64,000 nt of DNA from Tessaracoccus caeni (GTDB taxonomy: Bacteria; Actinomycetota; Actinomycetes; Propionibacteriales; Propionibacteriaceae). The DNA is taken from NCBI RefSeq assembly GCF_029211185.1, contig NZ_JARGDO010000009.1, positions 62,001-126,000 on the forward strand. The letters are read 5' to 3'. Shown one piece after another: positions 42,231-51,022 of the stretch. The notes beneath the pieces were generated by a model. The model had not been told where the DNA came from, ran no database searches, and was given only the letters and a program-made list of their open reading frames with translations. Made by a program: the position numbers and the translations under genes. Within the stretch, counting starts at the first letter, position 1. Each line of letters starts with the position of its first letter.

Positions 42231-43268
42231 ATGAGAGCACTGGTGAAGCCGGCGCCGGGGCCGGGACTGGAGTTGGTCGAGCGACCTGAGCCCGTCTGCG
42301 GGCCGGGTGAGGTGAAGCTGCGAGTTCTGCGGGCGGGACTGTGCGGCACCGACCTGCATCTCGAGTCGTGGGACGACTGGGCCGCGGAGACGGTGCGCGC
42401 ACCGCTGGTGCTGGGCCACGAGTTCTACGGCGAAGTGGTCGAGGTGGGCGCGGATGTCCACGGGATCGAGGTGGGCGCCCGGGCCTCAGGCGAGGGTCAC
42501 CTGGTGTGCGGACGCTGCCGCAACTGCCGGGCCGGGCGTCGACAGATGTGCATCCGCACCGTCGGCGTCGGGGTGAACACCGATGGCGCCTTCGCCGACT
42601 ACCTGGTGATCCCCGCCGACAACGTCTGGCTTCAGCCTGATGCGATCGACCCCGATCTCGGCGCGGTGTTCGATCCGCTCGGCAACGCCACTCACACCGC
42701 CCTGCAATGGCCGCTCGTCGGCGAAGATGTGGCGATCACCGGCGCCGGACCGATCGGTCTGATGGCTGCGGCGATCGCCCGGCACGCAGGAGCCCGGCAC
42801 GTGGTGGTGACCGATGTCAGCGACGAGCGCCTCGCTCTGGCGCGACGACTCGGTGCCGACCGCGTCGTCAACGTCACCCGGGAATCTCTCCTCGACGCGC
42901 AGCGCGAGCTGGACATGCGAGAAGGATTCGACATCGGTCTGGAGATGTCGGGCTCGCCGGCCGCGATGAACGACCTGCTGGCCAACCTCAATCACGGCGC
43001 GCGGGTGGCGATGCTCGGGCTCCCCAAGGAGCCGTACCCGATCGACTGGGGCAAGGTGATCACCCACATGGTCACCCTGAAGGGCATCTACGGCCGGGAG
43101 ATGTTCGAGACCTGGTATCTGATGAGCTCGATGCTCTCCACTTCACCCACGCTGGCCGACAACATCCGTTCCGTGATCACCCATCGTTTCCCTGCCGAAC
43201 AGTGGCAGCAGGCGTTCGACGTCGCCCGCTCCGGCCGGTGCGGCAAGGTGATCCTGGACTGGAGCTGA
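42231..43268 (+). CDS. tdh: L-threonine 3-dehydrogenase
   Basis: Zinc-dependent medium-chain dehydrogenase of 345 residues with AGGAGG before the ATG. Catalytic zinc ligands are in [13 protein letters not shown] and [14 protein letters not shown], structural zinc Cys cluster is [18 protein letters not shown] loop is [20 protein letters not shown]. The C-terminal [20 protein letters not shown], then [13 protein letters not shown], is the hallmark of Tdh, which oxidises L-threonine to 2-amino-3-ketobutyrate. Kbl follows 29 bases later. Confidence 0.94.
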   Translation: MRALVKPAPGPGLELVERPEPVCGPGEVKLRVLRAGLCGTDLHLESWDDWAAETVRAPLVLGHEFYGEVVEVGADVHGIEVGARASGEGHLVCGRCRNCRAGRRQMCIRTVGVGVNTDGAFADYLVIPADNVWLQPDAIDPDLGAVFDPLGNATHTALQWPLVGEDVAITGAGPIGLMAAAIARHAGARHVVVTDVSDERLALARRLGADRVVNVTRESLLDAQRELDMREGFDIGLEMSGSPAAMNDLLANLNHGARVAMLGLPKEPYPIDWGKVITHMVTLKGIYGREMFETWYLMSSMLSTSPTLADNIRSVITHRFPAEQWQQAFDVARSGRCGKVILDWS

Positions 43269-43297
43269 ACAACAACCCCGAAAGCAGGCTGCCGACC

Positions 43298-44572
43298 ATG
43301 TACGACGACGTCCTCCGCGACGAGCTGACCACCACCCTCGACGAGATCCGGGACTCCGGGCTGCTGAAGACCGAACGCGAACTCACCACCCCGCAGTCGG
43401 CGCGGATCGCCACCCCGGCCGGACCCGCGCTGAACTTCTGCGCCAACAACTATCTCGGCCTGGCCGACCATCCGGCGGTGGTGGCCGCGGCGAAGGAAGG
43501 GCTGGATCGTTGGGGCTTCGGCATGGCGTCGGTGCGTTTCATCTGCGGCACCCAGAGCCAGCATGTAGAGCTCGAGCGGCGGCTGTCGGAGTTCCTCGGC
43601 ACCGAGGCGACCATCCTCTACTCGTCCGCTTTCGACGCCAACGGCGGCCTGTTCGAGGTGCTGCTGGATGAGCGCGACGCGGTGATCTCCGACGAACTCA
43701 ACCACGCGTCGCTGATCGACGGCATCCGGCTCTGCAAGGCGAGGCGCTACCGCTATCGCAACGCCGACCTGGCGGATCTTGCCGTGCAGCTGGAGGCGGC
43801 CTCCAGCGCCCGGCGGAAGGTGATCGTCACCGACGGGGTGTTCTCGATGGACGGCTCGCTCGCCCCGCTGCCCGGCATCTGCGACCTGGCCGAACAGCAT
43901 GGCGCGTTGGTGGTGGTGGACGACTCCCACGCCGTCGGCTTCGTCGGAGAGCAGGGCCGCGGCACTCCGGAGGCACTGGGCGTCGCCAACCGCGTGGACA
44001 TCTACACCGGCACCCTCGGCAAGGCGCTCGGCGGGGCCTCCGGCGGCTACGTCAGCGGCCCGCGCGAGGTGGTCGACCTGCTGCGCCAGCGGTCGCGTCC
44101 GTACCTGTTCTCCAATTCGCTGGCGCCGTCGGTGGTGGCGGGCTCGCTGGCCGCGCTCGACCTGATCGCCACCCAGGACGACGCCCGCCGGCAGTTGCGT
44201 GCCAACACGACGCTCTTCCGTGAGCTGATGACCGAGGCCGGGTTCGACCTGCTGCCCGGCGATCACCCGATCACCCCGGTGATGTTCCCCGGCGACGATG
44301 GCGCCCGGCTGGCGGCCGCGATCGCCGACCATATGCTCGCCCGATCCGGCGTGTACGTGATCGCCTTCTCGTTCCCGGTGGTGCCGCGGGGACGCGCCCG
44401 GATCCGCGTCCAGCTGTCGGCCGCGCACAACGAGGCCGACGTGCGAACCTGCGTCGCCGCCTTCATCGCCGCCCGCGACAGGGTGGCTGCGGTGTTCGAC
44501 CGCGCGAACCAGCGTGGGCGCGAGATGGGAATCGAGTCTGAGCAGCAGGTCTACGACATCATCGACCAGTGA
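43298..44572 (+). CDS. kbl: Glycine C-acetyltransferase (2-amino-3-ketobutyrate CoA ligase)
   Basis: PLP-dependent alpha-oxoamine synthase of 424 residues. It cleaves 2-amino-3-ketobutyrate with CoA into glycine and acetyl-CoA. [55 protein letters not shown] and the PLP Lys in [20 protein letters not shown]. With Tdh it gives the standard two-step threonine degradation route. Its stop codon overlaps the frame of a broken PIN gene. Confidence 0.94.
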   Translation: MYDDVLRDELTTTLDEIRDSGLLKTERELTTPQSARIATPAGPALNFCANNYLGLADHPAVVAAAKEGLDRWGFGMASVRFICGTQSQHVELERRLSEFLGTEATILYSSAFDANGGLFEVLLDERDAVISDELNHASLIDGIRLCKARRYRYRNADLADLAVQLEAASSARRKVIVTDGVFSMDGSLAPLPGICDLAEQHGALVVVDDSHAVGFVGEQGRGTPEALGVANRVDIYTGTLGKALGGASGGYVSGPREVVDLLRQRSRPYLFSNSLAPSVVAGSLAALDLIATQDDARRQLRANTTLFRELMTEAGFDLLPGDHPITPVMFPGDDGARLAAAIADHMLARSGVYVIAFSFPVVPRGRARIRVQLSAAHNEADVRTCVAAFIAARDRVAAVFDRANQRGREMGIESEQQVYDIIDQ

Positions 44573-45025
44573 GCGTTCCGTCCGAAGGTGACTCTTCAGG
44601 TGCCGTGGGCATCGACACGTATGTGTGGATCTCGGCGCTTGTGTTCGGTGGAGCCCCTCGCGCGGTGTTCGAGGAGGCGGTGGGTGAAGGCCTCTTGATC
44701 GTGTGGAGCGCGGCGATCACTAGCGAGATCCGGCGTATCCTCGCCGCGAAGTTTCCCGGCCTTTGTGGCCGACTTCGAATCGCTTCGGCTCGCGCTGGGT
44801 GATCGCCTTGTGAACGTCGAACTCGGCGGCATCACGATCGAGGTGTGTCGTGACCCTGATGACAATCGAGTTCTGGAAACCGCCGTGTTGGGCGCGGCCG
44901 ACTGGATCGTCTCTGGCGACAAGGATCTGCTCACGTTGGGGCGAGTCGGTTCGGTCACCATCCTGACGCCGAGTGATTGGTTGGCTCGTCGCATCTGGGA
45001 GACCCCGACGGTACCCCTCTCGTGA
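44569..45025 (+). pseudogene. Frameshifted PIN-domain toxin
   Basis: Two frames together read a PIN-family ribonuclease toxin of the VapC-like PIN_3 type. The first part reads VGIDTYVWISALVFGGAPRA through ITSEIRRILAAKFPG (44605-44760); after a shift to the next frame near 44755-44764 the second part resumes VADFESLRLALGDRLVNVEL, then RDPDDNRVLETAVLGAADWI and SGDKDLLTL. The expected metal-binding Asp residues are present, but the usual D-T-N-V reads D-T-Y-V. No antitoxin gene is next to it. A sequencing error is the alternative. Confidence 0.78.
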
Positions 45026-45091
45026 GGGCCTCCCGTGCCCTCGTTCGTTGTGGTTCTCTAGACGGTGACACGGCGAACAAGGAGAACAGAC

Positions 45092-45655
45092 GTGGACACC
45101 CAAGAGTTCCTTGACCGAATGAACGCGGGAGAAGCGGCCAGGCCGGGTACCCATCTTGCGGCGAAGATGAATGATCTTGCCGACGAGGCGATCCGGATCT
45201 GCATGGAGCTGAACACCCGGTACACCACCCAGGAGGAGCGCGTCGAGATCATGTCGCGCCTCACAGGGCGCGAGGTTCCGGTGTCTTTCCAGATCTTCCC
45301 GCCGTTCACCAGCGACTGTGGAAAGAACATCCAGGTGGGCGAGCGTGTGTTCGTCAACAGCGGGTGCCGCTTCCAGGATCAGGGCGGCATCAGGATCGGC
45401 GACGACGTGCTCGTCGGTCACAACGTCGTGCTGGCCTCGCTCAATCACGACCTGGATCCGATGCAGCGGGGCACCACCATTCCGGGTCCCATCGTGATCG
45501 GCGACCGGGTGTGGATTGGTGCGAACGCCACGGTTCTCGCCGGGGTCACGATCGGCGATGGCGCCGTTGTCGCGGCGGGCGCGGTGGTCACTCGCGACGT
45601 CGCATCCAACACCGTGGTCGGCGGCGTTCCGGCGCGTCGGCTCCGTGACCTCTAG
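45092..45655 (+). CDS. Sugar O-acetyltransferase, hexapeptide-repeat (maltose/galactoside acetyltransferase-like)
   Basis: Left-handed beta-helix acetyltransferase of 187 residues from the GTG at 45092 (AAGGAG upstream). An N-terminal Mac domain leads into hexapeptide repeats: CGKNIQVGERVFVNSGCRFQ, IRIGDDVLVGHNVVLASLNH (catalytic His in LNHD), IVIGDRVWIGANATVLAGVT and the closing NTVVGGVPARRLRDL. It transfers acetyl from acetyl-CoA to sugars or related acceptors. Its 3' end overlaps the convergent regulator by four bases. Confidence 0.9.
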   Translation: MDTQEFLDRMNAGEAARPGTHLAAKMNDLADEAIRICMELNTRYTTQEERVEIMSRLTGREVPVSFQIFPPFTSDCGKNIQVGERVFVNSGCRFQDQGGIRIGDDVLVGHNVVLASLNHDLDPMQRGTTIPGPIVIGDRVWIGANATVLAGVTIGDGAVVAAGAVVTRDVASNTVVGGVPARRLRDL

Positions 45656-46524
45656 ATGTACTTCGGGTCTGGGAGAAGCTGACTCGCGGCCCAGGAAGCG
45701 AGGAGTTGCATGCGTTCCGCCGCCGCCGATCCCGGTTCGGCGACGTAGACGGTGAGGGTGAGCCCGGGTTCCGCCTCCATGCTCATGCCCTCGTAGGCGA
45801 GGGTCATCTCGCCGACCACTGGGTGGTTGAAGGTCTTGGTGCCCGCGCCGTGGTGGCGGACGTTGTGGCTGCCCCAGAGGCGGCGGAACTCGTCGCTGCG
45901 CGTGCTGAGCTCGCCGATGAGGTCGTGAAGATCTTTGTTGTGCTGGTCGCGGCCCGCCTCAGTGCGCAAGATCGCGACGGAGACCTCGGCGAAGGCATCC
46001 CAATCGGGGTAGAACTGGTAGGCGCGTTCGTCGAGGAAGGTAAAGCGCGCGATATTCGGCGGCTGGGCGGGCATGTCGTAGATGTCCGCGTAGAAGGCAC
46101 GGGCCAGCAGGTTGGCGGCGATCAGGTCCATCCGTCCGTTGCGCACGAAGGCAGGGCCGGCGGTGACGCCATCGAGCACCCATTGCAGGCTGGGGTGCGG
46201 GGTCCACGTCTTGGGGCTGCGACGCCGGGGCGGACGAGCGATGGGGCTGGCGGCGTGGGCGAGATCGAAGAGGTAGGCGCGCTCGGCATCGTCGAGAAGG
46301 AGGGCCTTGGCGAGGGCGTCGAGGACTTCCGGGGAAGCGCCGCCGATGGCGCCTCTCTCAAGACGGGTGTAGTACTCGACGCTGACCCCGGCCAAAGCAG
46401 CGACCTCACTACGACGCAGCCCGGCCACGCGTCGATTGGTCCCCGAGGGGAGGCCCACCCGCTCAGGGCTGATCTTCGCCCGGCGGGTCGTGAGGAACTC
46501 ACGGACCTCTGCGCGACTGTCCAT
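45652..46524 (-). CDS. XRE-family regulator with MmyB-like ligand domain (1)
   Basis: Transcriptional regulator of 290 residues. N-terminal helix-turn-helix with RRVAGLRRSEVAALAGVSVE followed by YYTRLERGAI, then the MmyB-type PAS-like ligand-binding domain (LDGVTAGPAFVRNGRMDLIA through RFTFLDERAYQFYPDWDAFA and NHPVVGEMTLAYEGMSME). Members bind fatty acids or lipids and often control a nearby oxidoreductase or hydrolase. A CCTAGG-centred palindrome lies just upstream of its start codon, suggesting autoregulation. The second copy in the window is at 53792. Confidence 0.9.
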   Translation of the reverse strand: MDSRAEVREFLTTRRAKISPERVGLPSGTNRRVAGLRRSEVAALAGVSVEYYTRLERGAIGGASPEVLDALAKALLLDDAERAYLFDLAHAASPIARPPRRRSPKTWTPHPSLQWVLDGVTAGPAFVRNGRMDLIAANLLARAFYADIYDMPAQPPNIARFTFLDERAYQFYPDWDAFAEVSVAILRTEAGRDQHNKDLHDLIGELSTRSDEFRRLWGSHNVRHHGAGTKTFNHPVVGEMTLAYEGMSMEAEPGLTLTVYVAEPGSAAAERMQLLASWAASQLLPDPKYI

Positions 46525-46529
46525 CCCGT

Positions 46530-46541
46530 CAGCCTAGGCTG
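46530..46541. promoter_or_regulatory. CCTAGG-core palindrome before regulator 1
   Basis: CAGCCTAGGCTG, a perfect 12-bp palindrome six bases upstream of the regulator's start codon. The same CCTAGG core occurs before and after the second MmyB-type regulator gene. Confidence 0.65.
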
Positions 46542-46780
46542 CCTGGTGCGATTGAAGGAGCCCCTGGCAGTGCCTGTCTTGCTGGGCCCCCGCTTGGGTA
46601 AGCGGTCTGACTCGCCGAGAAGCACGACGCGATCCTCAATCTGGCGGACGCATCAGGCATCCGTGGTCTCGCTCTCCTGCGCCGATTGCTCCCGGGCTGA
46701 CTCAATTGCCCGCGACCACCATGTGGGGTCTTGCCTCGCAGCAGCCCCCGCAGGACCGGGTCGGGGCCTAACAACACGCC
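46542..46780. other. Gene-free stretch between two regulators
   Basis: About 240 bases with no supported gene. A 27-codon plus-strand open stretch at 46617-46700, reading EKHDAILNLADASGIRGLAL and on to LLPG before a stop, looks codon-like and could be a decayed gene remnant, but it is too short to name. Confidence 0.35.
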
Positions 46781-47194
46781 CTAGTTGAGGTGGGTCGCGC
46801 GGAGTTCGTCCTGGAATGCGGCGATTTGTTCGGGGTGCCCATACATACCTGCGTATTGCGGCACGGTGGTCTGGGTGGTCGGGTCGAGCATCGTTCCTAC
46901 CACGGCGAGCTCGAACAGCAGCGGCACCAAAGCGATGCTCTTCTCGGTGAGCGAGTACGCACCCTGCATTCCGCGAGGGACGTCTTGCTTCGTGAGCATC
47001 CCCATCTCCACCAGGTCGCTCAGCCGACGGGAGAGCGTGGGTGGAGTGATCCCCTCCTGGGACTTGGTGAGCAGCTCGCGGAACGAGCGATATCCGCAGA
47101 AGATGACGTCGCGCAGGATGATGAGGCTCCACGGGTCGCCCAGCATCTCGACTCCGCGGTTGATCGGGCACCGGGAACGCGGCTCGCGAAGCAT
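46781..47194 (-). CDS. HxlR-family winged-helix regulator
   Basis: Small MarR/HxlR-type DNA-binding regulator of 137 residues. CPINRGVEMLGDPWSLIILR, then DVIFCGYRSFRELLTKSQEG and ITPPTLSRRLSDLVEMGML, a classic HxlR winged helix with a single N-terminal Cys (CPI) that in relatives senses reactive electrophiles. It is transcribed away from a RibD-type reductase gene across a nested palindrome (47212-47273), which is almost certainly its operator. Confidence 0.92.
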   Translation of the reverse strand: MLREPRSRCPINRGVEMLGDPWSLIILRDVIFCGYRSFRELLTKSQEGITPPTLSRRLSDLVEMGMLTKQDVPRGMQGAYSLTEKSIALVPLLFELAVVGTMLDPTTQTTVPQYAGMYGHPEQIAAFQDELRATHLN

Positions 47195-47211
47195 CTCATC
47201 CCTCCAAGAAA

Positions 47212-47273
47212 AAGTAGTTGCCTATTGATACTACCCTGTGTACCCTCAAGGTAGTACGAAGATGTAACTACTT
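47212..47273. promoter_or_regulatory. Nested palindromic operator of the HxlR switch
   Basis: Outer arms AAGTAGTT (47212-47219) and AACTACTT (47266-47273), inner arms ACTACC (47230-47235) and GGTAGT (47250-47255); both pairs share the same centre at 47242.5. All four carry a GTAGT/ACTAC half-site, so two HxlR dimers could bind. It lies between the regulator and the reductase gene. Confidence 0.8.
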
Positions 47274-47287
47274 TCTAAGGAGGTGCG

Positions 47288-47911
47288 ATGTCCAGGCGAG
47301 TGATAGCGAACATCGTGCTCACGCTCGACGGCTGCACCACCGGTCCCGGCGGTGTTCGTGACATGAGCGTCGTCGCCCCGCACGGCGTGAGTGATCAGGC
47401 CCGCGACGCTTTGGTGCGGATGACCGACGCCACCACTGTGCTGCTCGGTCGCGCCAACTACGAGGGATTCCACGGATGGTGGCCGTCCGTCGCGGCCCAG
47501 GCAGATGCGGATCCTCGTGACCGGGCCTTCTCCCGGTGGCTGAACGAGGTCGAGAAAGTGGTGTTCTCCCGCACCTTGGGCTCCGTCGACTGGTCGAACG
47601 CACGGCTCGCCACCGCCGGTCCCGCAGACACGGTCCGGGGCCTACGGGAAGCCTCCGGTGGCGATATTCGGGTGCTCAGCAGCCAGCAGGTCATCCGTCA
47701 GCTCTTGAACGCCGACCTCATCGACCGGCTCGAACTCACCATCGCACCGACCATCGTCGGCGACGGAGGGCAGAAGCTCTTCGATTTCGGCATGGCAGCC
47801 TCGGCGTGGACGTTCTCCACCGTGGATCAGACCGACAGCGGGGCGCTGCGGCTCGTGGCGGATCGCCGCAAAGACACAGAGCCGGCAAGCTTCCCAGCGA
47901 GCATGGCGTAA
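47288..47911 (+). CDS. Dihydrofolate-reductase-like protein (RibD C-terminal family)
   Basis: NADPH-dependent reductase fold, 207 residues, with AAGGAGG before the ATG. RVIANIVLTLDGCTTGPGGV is the first strand, VLLGRANYEGFHGWWPSVAA the NADPH loop, FSRWLNEVEKVVFSRTLGSV, and the C-terminal LELTIAPTIVGDGGQKLFDF typical of the family. Substrates of this widespread family (YyaP/YwjB) are unknown. It is likely repressed by the divergent HxlR protein, hence inducible by some reactive compound. Confidence 0.88.
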   Translation: MSRRVIANIVLTLDGCTTGPGGVRDMSVVAPHGVSDQARDALVRMTDATTVLLGRANYEGFHGWWPSVAAQADADPRDRAFSRWLNEVEKVVFSRTLGSVDWSNARLATAGPADTVRGLREASGGDIRVLSSQQVIRQLLNADLIDRLELTIAPTIVGDGGQKLFDFGMAASAWTFSTVDQTDSGALRLVADRRKDTEPASFPASMA

Positions 47912-47925
47912 CGAAAGGCAAGACA

Positions 47926-48396
47926 ATGACCGAACTCATTCAGCTCCCGGAGCAGCGCATCCTCTTCGTCCGCGGCAAGGTGCCCACGTCGGAGCTTCCC
48001 GCGTTCCAGGGTCAGGCGTTCCAGGCGATCTGGTCTGTTCTCGATCCTGCGCAGGCGATCGCTCCTGCGCACCCGCACGTGCGCTACTACCTGGTTTCGG
48101 CGGACGAGATGGACGTCGAGGTGAGTGTGCCCGTGACCGACGACGCGACCGGCAACGAGACCGTGAAGATCGGTGCGCTGCCGGGTGGAACGGCGGTGAC
48201 GTGCCTGCATGTCGGCAGTCATCAGGGGCTCGGTTCCGCGTATGGCGCGCTTGCCTCTGCGGAAACAGGAGACCTGTCGCCCAACGGCCCGCCGTGGGAG
48301 GTCTATGAGTGGATCGCCGGCGACAAGGTTCTCAGCTCCGAATCGTGGTCGCGGCCCGACGAATGGCGCACCTTGCTCGTTCAGCCGCTGGCGTGA
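47926..48396 (+). CDS. GyrI-like small-molecule-binding protein
   Basis: 156 residues with one GyrI-like (SOUL/AraC-effector) domain: QRILFVRGKVPTSELPAF, then PHVRYYLVSADEMDVEVSVP, PGGTAVTCLHVGSHQGLGSA and the end WEVYEWIAGDK. Standalone GyrI-like proteins bind or hydrolyse small molecules. It starts 14 bases after the reductase gene, so both are in the HxlR regulon. Confidence 0.85.
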   Translation: MTELIQLPEQRILFVRGKVPTSELPAFQGQAFQAIWSVLDPAQAIAPAHPHVRYYLVSADEMDVEVSVPVTDDATGNETVKIGALPGGTAVTCLHVGSHQGLGSAYGALASAETGDLSPNGPPWEVYEWIAGDKVLSSESWSRPDEWRTLLVQPLA

Positions 48397-48462
48397 CCGG
48401 TGCGGTGATCGGGAGACGATGCCGAGCCAAGGGCGCAACCGCCCGTTGGGCCGTCGCGGCTT

Positions 48463-49038
48463 CTATTCGCCCAGAACCGTGCGCAAGAGGGGGGCGTTGA
48501 CGTCCTTTTCGGAGATCTGCTCGCGGTTGTTCGGGTCGATCGGGATCGGCCACAGGTGTGCCACAACAGGATCGAGCGGGGTCACCGCGACGCCGGTCAT
48601 TCCGGGCTGCCATTCGGTGTCGAAGAAGTAGAGGTATTCCGCGTCCTCGGCGCTGGTCACCTGGAATCCGTTGCACACTCCACGAGGGACAAAGACCTGT
48701 CGGCCGGGGATCAGCTCCACGGTTACGACGTTGCCGAGGGTGCTGCTGTCCGGCCTCGCGTCGAGGTAGACCCCGAGCGCCGATCCGCTGGCGATCATGA
48801 CGAGCTTCGCCATGGCCTCGCCGTGCAGCCCTCGAACCGTGCCGGACTTGGTCCGGGTGAGGTTGATCTGCTTCCATCCATCGCCGGCCAGCGCCAGCAG
48901 CGGAGGGTAGACGCTCTCGCGGTACAGCTCGCGCACTGTCCCCCGAGCTTCGGTGACGGTGCGGGCGTCGATGACGACGAGTCCGTCGATCTCGCTCGAC
49001 GACGTGCGGAGTTCGTTGATGGTCACATCCGAGGACAT
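48463..49038 (-). CDS. RmlC-like dTDP-sugar 3,5-epimerase family protein
   Basis: Cupin-fold protein of 191 residues related to dTDP-4-dehydrorhamnose 3,5-epimerase. KSGTVRGLHGEAMAKLVMIA carries the catalytic-base His (RGLH) and Lys, and VELIPGRQVFVPRGVCNGFQ the substrate strand; the usual G-F-A-H-G-F reads G-V-C-N-G-F, so one substrate-site His is Asn. Tyr in AEYLYFFDTEW is present. No other rhamnose genes are near, so it may modify a different nucleotide sugar. One member of a 46-bp repeat pair lies right before its start. Confidence 0.8.
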   Translation of the reverse strand: MSSDVTINELRTSSSEIDGLVVIDARTVTEARGTVRELYRESVYPPLLALAGDGWKQINLTRTKSGTVRGLHGEAMAKLVMIASGSALGVYLDARPDSSTLGNVVTVELIPGRQVFVPRGVCNGFQVTSAEDAEYLYFFDTEWQPGMTGVAVTPLDPVVAHLWPIPIDPNNREQISEKDVNAPLLRTVLGE

Positions 49039-49041
49039 GCC

Positions 49042-49087
49042 GGGAGTCTATCTTCAAGGAACCAAGGGCCATCGATGAGCCGGCATC
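49042..49087. repeat. Left copy of a 46-bp direct repeat framing the AAA gene
   Basis: GGGAGTCTA...ACCAAGGGCCATCGATGAGC pattern; 40 of 46 bases match the right copy at 50431-50476. It lies four bases before the start of the epimerase gene and about 135 bases before the AAA gene. Confidence 0.8.
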
Positions 49088-49221
49088 GCGTTGACGTCGT
49101 CTGCCGCGTGTGTACGTGAGCGTCGCGCGATCACGGGGCCAATTCGCTGTTCGTCGAGACGAGATCTGCAAAAACGGCGAATGGGTAGCCAAAAAAACGG
49201 TTAGTGAGTAGCCTGTTTTGC

Positions 49222-50490
49222 ATGCAATCGTCCGACTATCTGCCGCGGTACCTGGATGCTCCGCTCGCGGAAGCGATCAGGACGTCACCGATCGTCGTTC
49301 TCGACGGGCCCAGAGGGGCCGGTAAGACGACGTCTGCGCGGCGCCTCGCGAAGTCCGTCGTCATGCTGCCGCGCGATCTGCCGGCACTGCAGGTTGATCC
49401 AGAAGGCTATCTGCGGGGACTGACCCCGCCCGTGCTCATCGACGAGTGGCAGCTTGCAGGCACGGAGTTGCTCTGGGTGTTGAAGTCAATGGTTGACGAT
49501 GCCCCGGTGGCGGGAAGATTCCTCCTTACGGGAAGTGTTGAGCCGGCTTCCTACGGTCCGACCTATCCCCTCACTGGACGCTCCGCGCGACTGGTGATGC
49601 GCCCGATGACGTGGGCTGAGCTTGAAGGTGCTGGCGATCTGCCGCCCTTTTTGTCGGCGGCCTTTGCGGGCGCTCCGGTGTCGGTTTCGGCGGGCCGCCC
49701 GTCGACCTTCGAACTCGATTGGCTGGCTAGGCCCGGGTTTGCCGCCGCACGTGCGCTTCCCGATCCACGGCTCTTCCTGGATGCCTACACGTCCATCGTG
49801 TCCGAGCGTGCCGGCGACGAAGGCAGAGACGCTGCTCGTTTGCTGCGCACGATGCGAGTGCTAGCAACCCTGACCGCACAGACGGTTCCGGACCAACGGA
49901 TCTGGGAGGCAGCAGACATCAACAAGGCTACTTGGCGGCAGTATGAGGATCTGTTGCTCAGGACGCACCTTCATTCACCGTCGCCGGCTCTGGAGAGCAA
50001 CCGGCTGAAACGGCTGACGTCATATCCGAAGAGGTTCCTCGCCGATACCGCGATGGCTTTGGCGCTCAGCGACGTCACGATCAGCGACCTTCGAGAAGAC
50101 CCTCGACTCGCCGGTCCCTACTTCGAGTCTTTCGTCCTGCAGCAGTTGCGTCCTCAGGTGGACTTGCTGCGTGGGGCGCTCATGCATCTTCGGACGGGGG
50201 CCGGGGAGCATGAGGTCGACGCGGTGGTCGAGGTGGGGCGCAAGATCGTGGGTATCGAGGTGAAGCTGGGGTCGCGTCCGGGAAAGGACGATGCCAGGCA
50301 ACTGGAGTGGCTTCGTGATCGATGGGGTGAGGGGTTCCTTCACGGCTACGTGGTGCACACCGGGGGAGACTGCTACCCGCTAGGCGATCGGGTCACCGCA
50401 GTGCCGGTAGATCTTCTCGCCGCTCCCCGTGGGAGTCTAGGCTCAAAGAACCAAGGGTCATCGATGAGCCGACATCCCGGCGACGGATGA
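49222..50490 (+). CDS. AAA ATPase with C-terminal DUF4143 domain
   Basis: About 422 residues. Walker A GPRGAGKTTSARRLAKSVVM (about 28-47), Walker B PVLIDEWQL, sensor RFLLTGSVEPASY, then DUF4143 (about 190-400) with KRFLADTAMALALSDVTISD and GPYFESFVLQQLRPQ, and a PD-(D/E)xK-like end EHEVDAVVEVGRKIVGIEVK. The family is abundant and mobile; function is unproven but nuclease-linked. Its last 20 codons lie in the right copy of the direct repeat, so its C-terminus was probably shaped by the repeat. The ATG at 49222 has a TAGCCT...TTTTGC lead without a ribosome site. Confidence 0.88.
   Translation: MQSSDYLPRYLDAPLAEAIRTSPIVVLDGPRGAGKTTSARRLAKSVVMLPRDLPALQVDPEGYLRGLTPPVLIDEWQLAGTELLWVLKSMVDDAPVAGRFLLTGSVEPASYGPTYPLTGRSARLVMRPMTWAELEGAGDLPPFLSAAFAGAPVSVSAGRPSTFELDWLARPGFAAARALPDPRLFLDAYTSIVSERAGDEGRDAARLLRTMRVLATLTAQTVPDQRIWEAADINKATWRQYEDLLLRTHLHSPSPALESNRLKRLTSYPKRFLADTAMALALSDVTISDLREDPRLAGPYFESFVLQQLRPQVDLLRGALMHLRTGAGEHEVDAVVEVGRKIVGIEVKLGSRPGKDDARQLEWLRDRWGEGFLHGYVVHTGGDCYPLGDRVTAVPVDLLAAPRGSLGSKNQGSSMSRHPGDG
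50431..50476. repeat. Right copy of the 46-bp direct repeat
   Basis: Same sequence and orientation as 49042-49087, 1,389 bases away, overlapping the end of the AAA gene and 34 bases before the glutathione peroxidase start. Confidence 0.8.
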
Positions 50491-50509
50491 GCGTGGCAGA
50501 AGGAGAAGC

Positions 50510-50998
50510 ATGTCCATCTTCGACATCCAGATCGACGCTCTCGCGGGCGGGCCGGCCGACCTTGCCCAGTACCGAGGCAAAGCGGTGCTGCTGGTCAACG
50601 TCGCGTCGCGGTGCGGGCTTACCCCGCAGTACGGCGTGCTGGAACGACTCCACGAGCACTATGCGCCCCGTGGCTTCACCGTCATCGGCGTGCCGTGCAA
50701 TCAGTTCATGGGACAGGAGCCCGGCACTGCCGAGGAGATCGCCGAGTTCTGCTCCACCACCTACGGCGTGACGTTTCCCATGACGGAGAAGATCGACATC
50801 AACGGCGACGGTCGGCACCCGCTCTACGCGTCGCTGCACGAGGTGCCCGACGCTGAGGGATACCAGGGGGACATCCGCTGGAACTTCGAGAAGTTCCTGA
50901 TCGCTCCCGACGGTGAGGTGGTCGCTCGCTTCGCGCCACAGGTCGATCCCGAGGACGAACAGGTCACCACCGCGATCGAAGCCGCGTTGCCGGTCTAG
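50510..50998 (+). CDS. Glutathione/thioredoxin peroxidase, GPx family
   Basis: Peroxidase of 162 residues with GGAGAAGC before the ATG. LVNVASRCGLTPQYGVLERL holds the peroxidatic Cys (not selenocysteine), VIGVPCNQFMGQEPGTAEEI the Gln and resolving Cys, and RWNFEKFLIAPDGEVVARF the Trp-Asn pair. Bacterial members reduce lipid or hydrogen peroxides with thioredoxin. Stand-alone gene beside the DUF4143 element. Confidence 0.93.
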   Translation: MSIFDIQIDALAGGPADLAQYRGKAVLLVNVASRCGLTPQYGVLERLHEHYAPRGFTVIGVPCNQFMGQEPGTAEEIAEFCSTTYGVTFPMTEKIDINGDGRHPLYASLHEVPDAEGYQGDIRWNFEKFLIAPDGEVVARFAPQVDPEDEQVTTAIEAALPV

Positions 50999-51022
50999 CC
51001 GCCTGAGGCGAGGAAGACAGGG

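Noticed and set aside
46617-46700. 27-codon plus-strand open stretch resembling a helical protein tail
   Set aside because: Too short, preceded directly by a stop and without a start; recorded only as a possible remnant.
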